In this document: piece after piece, positions 4,800-9,034 of the stretch
How positions within the stretch are numbered: the first letter of the stretch is position 1
Layout: each line of letters opens with the position of its first letter
Origin: Desulfovibrio sp.
Lineage (GTDB): Bacteria; Desulfobacterota; Desulfovibrionia; Desulfovibrionales; Desulfovibrionaceae
NCBI GenBank assembly: GCA_022837365.1
Contig: JALHHV010000129.1
Location: 1-9,034, forward strand
DNA length: 9,034 nucleotides
Direction of reading: 5' to 3'
Made by a program: the position numbers and the translations under genes
The notes under the pieces: generated by a model
What the model was told of the DNA's origin: nothing
The model's database searches: none
Seen by the model: only the letters and a program-made list of their open reading frames with translations

Positions 4800-7700
4800 A
4801 TGGCATTTCGCACGCTTTTCTTCGACCAGCAGGACCACGAGCTGTTGCTCATGGTCAACAAGGTGCTGGAGAAGACCCACACCCCCAGCCCCTTCGTGCG
4901 CAAGCTGTTCGACGCCAGCCTGCACCCGCACGGCATCAAGGAGCTTTCCGTCTCGCGCGAACTGCGCGTGGCCTACGCGGTGATCAACCTGCTGGACTCG
5001 CTGGAGGCGGGCCTGGCGGAAGACCGCCTGCTGGCCCTCCAGACCCTGCGCGACGAAGTGCTGTACAGCGCGCAGACGGGCCTGCGCCGCAACACGGCGC
5101 GCGTGCTCATCCAGATCATGAAGGACCTGGTGCGCGCCCATGGCGACACCTGCCGCCAGCTCAAGCTGGCGCACGATTTCCGCCGCGCCGCCTCGGGCAA
5201 GCCGCGCATCGTGCGCGCCCTGCTGGCCCACTACCACCTGCTGGAAATGCCAGAAGAGTGGAACCAGCTGGCCTTCGACAACCACGTGCACGACGCCAAC
5301 ACCAAGGGCCGCAAGAACCCCACCCACCTGATCATGGACGCGTGGATCAAGGGCATCCGGCACCTTACGGTGATCTACTACAACTTCGTGGAATCGGCCG
5401 CCGCCAGCGAACTGATGCAGGCCGCCGACATCATGGGGGTTTCCGTCCGCATCGGGGTGGAATTCCGGGTGCCCGCGCGCAACAAGTACGCGGAACTCAT
5501 CTGGGTGCCGCGCGGCTTTTCCGATTCGCAGGGCTTCCTGTCCTTCCTGGCGGAAACGCCCACCCAGCACCTGATGCAGGAAGGCCGCAAGGCTTCGCAA
5601 TATCTTGCGGAATACGTGTTGCAGGTGCTGCGCCGCTACAATGAGCGCCACCGCCGCGCCATCAACGACGAATTCGGGCTGACCCTGGAACCGCTGCACC
5701 GCGACGAATTCCTGGCCTTCGTGGGCACGGGGCAGCCCTCGCTGCTGCACCTGGCGGAATTCATCCACAAGCGGCTGGTGCCCGCCCTGCAGGGCCGGGT
5801 GGAGGAGTTGCGCGACGAATGGGCCATGGCCACCCAGCCCGAGCGCGAGGCCATCGAGGCCCTTGTGCGGCGGCTGGACGGGCTGGACGCCGAGACGGTG
5901 CACGACCTGTGGCTGGCCCCGGCATGCAACCCCGACATCCCCTCGGCCTTCGTGCCCCGCGAAGGGGCCGACGTGCCCGATATCCTGCGCACCCCGCCGC
6001 GCGCCCTGCTGGACTGGCTGACCAGCCTGCACAGCGGCTACCGCATCACCCTGAACCTCTCGGAACTCACCGTGGCCGACGTGCTCGAGCTGCTGTGGGA
6101 CTGCGAGGGGTTGATCACCCACCTCGAACTGTTCAACCTCAAGGACTGGGCAGAGGGCGACGACGCGCACGTGGCCAGCATCCGGGCCATCAACGAACTG
6201 CAACTGGCCATCAACAGCGGCAGCGCGCCCCGGCTGAAGCGGTTCATCCGCACGCTGATCCGCGACTACTCCGACTCGGGCGCGGCGGATGCCTGCGAAC
6301 GCTGCGAAAAGTTCCGCCGCATCCTGCGCAACATCCCGAGGTTGCAGAGCTTCTACAAGTCGGTGCAGTTGAAGTCGCGCATCGGCAGCGATTCCACCAG
6401 CCGGTCGCACCGGGTGCACGGCATGGGCCTGGTGTTCCGCGAAACCCTGCCCCCGCGCGCCCAGAAGCAGGTCGACGACCCGCGCGACACCATGCGCCAG
6501 ATCATTCCCGTGCACACCGAGGTGTACCTGCGCGAAAGCATGCTGGAACGGCGCACCCCCGTGCTGCCCAGCACCACCATGGTGGGCATGGTGCGGCGGC
6601 TGCCGGGATGTTCGCGCTTCGGTTTCCGCCGGGTGCGCGAATGGGTGGTGCGCACCGACACCTCGCGCGTCACCCCGTACGGCAACATCGCCACCCTGGG
6701 CGGCTTTGCCCGCAGCGCGGGCAACGGCCTTTCGCTGCACCCGCGCGGCGGCGCGGCCTGCACGCGCTGGATGGGCATGCGCTACCTGAACACCGGCGTG
6801 TCCAACGCCCTGAAGGTGCTGGCCGGGTTCATCCCCGCCGTGCTCTCGTTCCTGCAAACGCAGGACAGCCTGCTCACGGCCATGCTGTGGACCACCGTGT
6901 GGTTCGGCATCACCGGAGTGCGCAACGTCATCCAGGCCGTGACGGGCGGCGGCGGCATGGGCCGCACCCCTCTCCTGCGCTGGAACGACTACGTGAGCTG
7001 GAGCAGGATCAGCGATTCGCTGCTGTTCACGGGCATTTCCGTGCCGTTGCTGGAAAACGTCATCCGCGTGCTGCTGCTGGAAGAGGGCTTCGGCCTGACG
7101 GTGAGCAACAACCCGGCGCTGGTCTACGCCGTCATCTCGGCGGCCAACGGCGCGTACATCGCCGCGCACAACATCTACCGGGGCCTGCCCAAGGAGGCGG
7201 TGCTCGGCAACATCTTCCGCAGCGTGCTGGCCATCCCCACCTCCGTGCTCTACGGCGAACTGCTGCTGGAACTGCTGGTGCTGATGCACGTGCCCAACCC
7301 CGCCCTGCTCATCCAGCCCTATGCGGCGGTCATCTCCAAGATGGCGTCCGACACCATCGCCGGGGCCGTGGAAGGCTACGCGGACCGCAACAACAACATC
7401 CGCATCCGCCGCTGGGACTACGACAGCAAGCTGCACCAGCTGTTCGACTCCTTCTCGAAGCTGGAACTGCTGTTCCCCGAAGAGGACGTGCTGGAACTGC
7501 TCTCGCAGCCCAAGCAGTTCATCCGGGCCGTGGAGGCGGAGGCCGAGGACCTGGAGCGGACCATCATCATCAACGCCCTGGACCTGATGTACTTCTGGAT
7601 GTACCAGCCCCGCGCGCGCAACGTGCTCTCGCTGCTGGTGCGCGACATGTCGCCAGAGGAAAAGGCCATCCTGGCCCGCTCGCAGATGGTGCTGACCCGC

Positions 7701-7859
7701 GAACGCGAAGTGAGCCAGCTGTTCGTGGACGGCATCGTGGGCAAGAACTTCTCCAAGCCCCTGGCCTTCTACCTGGACCGCAACGTGGAATACCTGACGG
7801 CCATGTCGCGGCTTACCGGCGTGGACACGGTGGGCAACCGGGTGGCCTCGCCGGTGTGA
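4800..7859 (+). CDS. Large membrane protein with degenerate PHP-like N-terminal domain
   Basis: I do not recognise this 1019-residue protein as a named family. Residues 150-225 have the order of a PHP phosphoesterase start: DNHVHDANTKGRKNP (160-174, HxH motif), a helix, then LTVIYYN (189-195) where active enzymes have a TDHD-like motif, and a helix ending in GVSVRIGVEF (213-222), the GVE motif. ITHLELFN (439-446) resembles the C-terminal strand of that barrel. HxH and GVE are kept but the TDH histidine is replaced by Tyr/Asn, so it may be a pseudoenzyme. About six hydrophobic segments follow: 670-685, 690-711, 738-760, 773-790, 805-829 and 835-857. A soluble tail with an acidic patch (LFPEEDVLELL, EAEAEDLE) ends the protein. 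There is no signal peptide. ATG 4800 (MAFRTLFFDQQDHE) is preferred over in-frame ATG 4677 because codon usage becomes typical there and the inferred transcript starts after 4677; it lacks a clear Shine-Dalgarno. A role in phosphoesterase-like binding or signalling at the membrane is inference only. Confidence 0.85.
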   Translation: MAFRTLFFDQQDHELLLMVNKVLEKTHTPSPFVRKLFDASLHPHGIKELSVSRELRVAYAVINLLDSLEAGLAEDRLLALQTLRDEVLYSAQTGLRRNTARVLIQIMKDLVRAHGDTCRQLKLAHDFRRAASGKPRIVRALLAHYHLLEMPEEWNQLAFDNHVHDANTKGRKNPTHLIMDAWIKGIRHLTVIYYNFVESAAASELMQAADIMGVSVRIGVEFRVPARNKYAELIWVPRGFSDSQGFLSFLAETPTQHLMQEGRKASQYLAEYVLQVLRRYNERHRRAINDEFGLTLEPLHRDEFLAFVGTGQPSLLHLAEFIHKRLVPALQGRVEELRDEWAMATQPEREAIEALVRRLDGLDAETVHDLWLAPACNPDIPSAFVPREGADVPDILRTPPRALLDWLTSLHSGYRITLNLSELTVADVLELLWDCEGLITHLELFNLKDWAEGDDAHVASIRAINELQLAINSGSAPRLKRFIRTLIRDYSDSGAADACERCEKFRRILRNIPRLQSFYKSVQLKSRIGSDSTSRSHRVHGMGLVFRETLPPRAQKQVDDPRDTMRQIIPVHTEVYLRESMLERRTPVLPSTTMVGMVRRLPGCSRFGFRRVREWVVRTDTSRVTPYGNIATLGGFARSAGNGLSLHPRGGAACTRWMGMRYLNTGVSNALKVLAGFIPAVLSFLQTQDSLLTAMLWTTVWFGITGVRNVIQAVTGGGGMGRTPLLRWNDYVSWSRISDSLLFTGISVPLLENVIRVLLLEEGFGLTVSNNPALVYAVISAANGAYIAAHNIYRGLPKEAVLGNIFRSVLAIPTSVLYGELLLELLVLMHVPNPALLIQPYAAVISKMASDTIAGAVEGYADRNNNIRIRRWDYDSKLHQLFDSFSKLELLFPEEDVLELLSQPKQFIRAVEAEAEDLERTIIINALDLMYFWMYQPRARNVLSLLVRDMSPEEKAILARSQMVLTREREVSQLFVDGIVGKNFSKPLAFYLDRNVEYLTAMSRLTGVDTVGNRVASPV

Positions 7860-7957
7860 CCGGGCGGCCGCACGCCCCCGCGCCCTTGCCCGGCCCGCGC
7901 TTTCGTGCCATACAGGCCGCGCGAGCCGCGGCTTGTCCGCCTTTGCTCGCCCCACTG

Positions 7958-7984
7958 GCCCCGCTTCGGCGGGGCTTTCCCTTT
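7958..7984 (+). terminator. Rho-independent-type terminator of the large membrane protein gene
   Basis: GCCCCGC (7958-7964) and GCGGGGC (7969-7975) pair around a TTCG tetraloop, a very stable loop, and are followed by TTTCCCTTT. It lies about 100 bases past the stop at 7859. The tail is a broken T-run, but the stem and loop are typical of terminators. Confidence 0.75.
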
Positions 7985-8012
7985 GCGTGGCCGCCGCCTT
8001 CCGCCCGGCTTC

Positions 8013-8028
8013 GTTCCCGCACGGGAAC
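8013..8028. promoter_or_regulatory. Perfect 7-bp inverted repeat upstream of the oxidoreductase gene
   Basis: GTTCCCG and CGGGAAC are separated by CA, giving a 16-base dyad. The spacing is too tight for a good RNA loop but suits a dimeric DNA-binding regulator. It lies 23 bases upstream of the candidate -35 box at 8051, an activator-type position. The regulator is unknown. Confidence 0.35.
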
Positions 8029-8050
8029 CCGGTTACTTTTCCGGACCTTC

Positions 8051-8079
8051 TTGTGCGAACCCCCAAGCTGACCTACCAT
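8051..8079 (+). promoter_or_regulatory. Weak candidate promoter for the oxidoreductase gene
   Basis: TTGTGC (8051-8056) and TACCAT (8074-8079) are spaced by exactly 17 bases. They match the sigma70 consensus at only three and four of six positions. The start would be near 8086, leaving a leader of roughly 137 bases. Confidence 0.25.
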
Positions 8080-8222
8080 GCAGGGTACACGTCCGCCCCG
8101 GCCCCGCGCCGGACGCCGGTCCCTTTTCAGCGGCACGGCGGCGGGGGCGACAACGCAACGGAGCGGCCCATCGAAAATCGCACCCGGCAACGGCGCGGCT
8201 TTCCCCCGCGCGGGAGGCGCAC

Positions 8223-9034
8223 ATGTCCAGCACATCCGGAACGTCAAAGGCCATCTTCTTTCATGAAACCGGCGGGCCGGAAGTGCTGCGCTGGGAAGAC
8301 CACGACCCCGGCGCGCCCGGCCCCGGCGAAGCGCTGGTGCGCCACGGGGCCGTGGGGCTCAACTTCATCGACGTGTACCACCGCACCGGGCTGTACCCGC
8401 TGCCCTCGCTGCCCGCCATCCCCGGCATGGAGGGCGCGGGCACCGTGGAGGCCGTGGGCGACGGCGTGACAGAGGTGCGCCCCGGCGACCGGGTGGCCTA
8501 TGCGGGCAACCCGGTGGGGGCCTACGCCGAACGCCGCCTGATCCCCGCCCACCGCCTGGTGGTCCTGCCGGACGACATCGACTTCGTCACGGCGGCGGGC
8601 ATGATGCTGCGGGGCATGACCGCGCGCTACCTGCTGCGCGGCTGCTACCCGGTGGCCGAGGGCACCTCCATGCTGGTGCATGCGGCCGCGGGCGGCGTGG
8701 GTTCGCTGGTGGTGCCGTGGGCGCGGCACCTGGGGGCCACGATCATCGGCACGGCGGGCGACGAGGCCAAGGCGGAGCGCGCGCGGGCCAACGGCTGCCA
8801 GCACGTCATCCTGTACCGGCAGGAGGACGTGGCGGCCAGGGTGCGCGAACTCACCGACGGGCGCGGCGTGGACGTGGTGTACGATTCGGTGGGGCAGGCC
8901 ACGTTCATGGCCTCGCTGGACTGCCTGCGCCCCATGGGCACCATGGTCTCGTTCGGGCAGTCGTCCGGCAGCGTGGAGCCGTTCAACCCCGGCCTGCTGG
9001 CGGCCAAGGGCTCGCTGTTCCTCACCCGGCCCAG
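8223..9034 (+). CDS. qor: NADPH:quinone oxidoreductase, zeta-crystallin/QOR type (3' end missing)
   Basis: A medium-chain dehydrogenase/reductase of the zinc-free QOR class, a cytosolic NADPH-dependent reductase of quinones or related carbonyl/enone electrophiles. The 270 visible residues align, from memory, throughout with E. coli QOR: HETGGPEVL (14-22), GLNFIDVYHRTGLYPLPSLP (45-64), PGDRVAYA (87-94), the nucleotide-binding HAAAGGVGSLVVPWARHLGA (153-172), GVDVVYDSVG (215-224), SLDCLRPMGTMVSFGQSSG (231-249) and KGSLFLTRP (262-270). The structural-zinc cysteine cluster of alcohol dehydrogenases is absent, as expected for QOR. About 60 C-terminal residues lie beyond the window. The ATG at 8223 is supported by GGAGG at 8213-8217, five bases upstream, and by homology beginning soon after it. 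It appears to be a separate transcription unit from the preceding gene because of the terminator at 7958-7984. The physiological substrate cannot be told from sequence. Confidence 0.95.
   Translation, partial: MSSTSGTSKAIFFHETGGPEVLRWEDHDPGAPGPGEALVRHGAVGLNFIDVYHRTGLYPLPSLPAIPGMEGAGTVEAVGDGVTEVRPGDRVAYAGNPVGAYAERRLIPAHRLVVLPDDIDFVTAAGMMLRGMTARYLLRGCYPVAEGTSMLVHAAAGGVGSLVVPWARHLGATIIGTAGDEAKAERARANGCQHVILYRQEDVAARVRELTDGRGVDVVYDSVGQATFMASLDCLRPMGTMVSFGQSSGSVEPFNPGLLAAKGSLFLTRP

Larger units (their letters stand above)
7860..8222. other. Intergenic region before the quinone oxidoreductase gene
   Basis: These 363 GC-rich bases contain no supported gene. They hold the terminator at 7958-7984, an inverted repeat at 8013-8028, a weak promoter candidate at 8051-8079 and the Shine-Dalgarno of the next gene. 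A short open frame from ATG 8078 (62 codons) runs into the next gene in another frame, lacks a ribosome-binding site and has poor codon usage, so it is not called. Confidence 0.6.

Noticed and set aside
4581..8066. A 1161-codon open frame on the minus strand opposite the large membrane protein gene, and a 750-codon plus-strand frame at 5819-8071
   Set aside because: Both are shadows. Their translations are rich in Ala/Arg/His/Gln/Pro repeats, while the frame at 4800-7859 has globular and membrane-like sequence with proper third-base G/C preference. They also run through the terminator region.
1..9034. CRISPR array, tRNA/rRNA genes, or a defence or phage module
   Set aside because: I saw no regularly spaced repeats, no tRNA-like cloverleaf, and no phage or defence signature domains in either strand.

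Overview
The window (66-67% GC by eye, very strong G/C preference at third codon positions) looks like chromosomal DNA of a GC-rich Gram-negative bacterium. A Desulfovibrio/Nitratidesulfovibrio-type sulfate reducer is my best guess; this rests on gene style and recollection, not on a search. I see no mobile element, tRNA, rRNA or CRISPR array.

Layout. (1) Bases 1-3340, minus strand: the start of a branched-chain amino acid ABC importer operon in the order livJ (periplasmic binding protein, 2177-3340), livH (permease, 970-1890) and livM (permease, 1-939, running off the left edge). The ATPase genes livG and livF would be expected beyond base 1. A 286-base gap full of GC hairpins, one of them terminator-like, separates livJ from livH. 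(2) Bases 3341-3734: intergenic, with a strikingly AT-rich island (about 3421-3510) that carries a perfect tandem 10-bp repeat and several palindromes and presumably drives livJ. (3) Bases 3735-4538, plus strand: a broken DapF-superfamily racemase gene resembling the staphylococcal histidine racemase CntK. Its two catalytic-cysteine motifs lie in different reading frames, and its N-terminal part appears to be missing. (4) Bases 4539-4799: hairpins and a plausible promoter. (5) Bases 4800-7859, plus strand: a gene for an unfamiliar 1019-residue protein. Its N-terminal half resembles a degenerate PHP phosphoesterase domain and its C-terminal half holds about six hydrophobic segments. It is followed by a clear GC hairpin with a TTCG loop. 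(6) Bases 8223-9034, plus strand: a QOR-type NADPH:quinone oxidoreductase, cut by the right edge.

The liv genes form one functional unit: LivJ captures leucine, isoleucine or valine in the periplasm, and LivH/LivM form the inner-membrane channel. The three plus-strand genes do not form an obvious pathway; they have separate gaps and, where visible, separate promoter or terminator signals. The most novel item is the large PHP-like membrane protein. The most puzzling is the racemase remnant, whose frame break lies exactly on an in-frame slippery heptamer.
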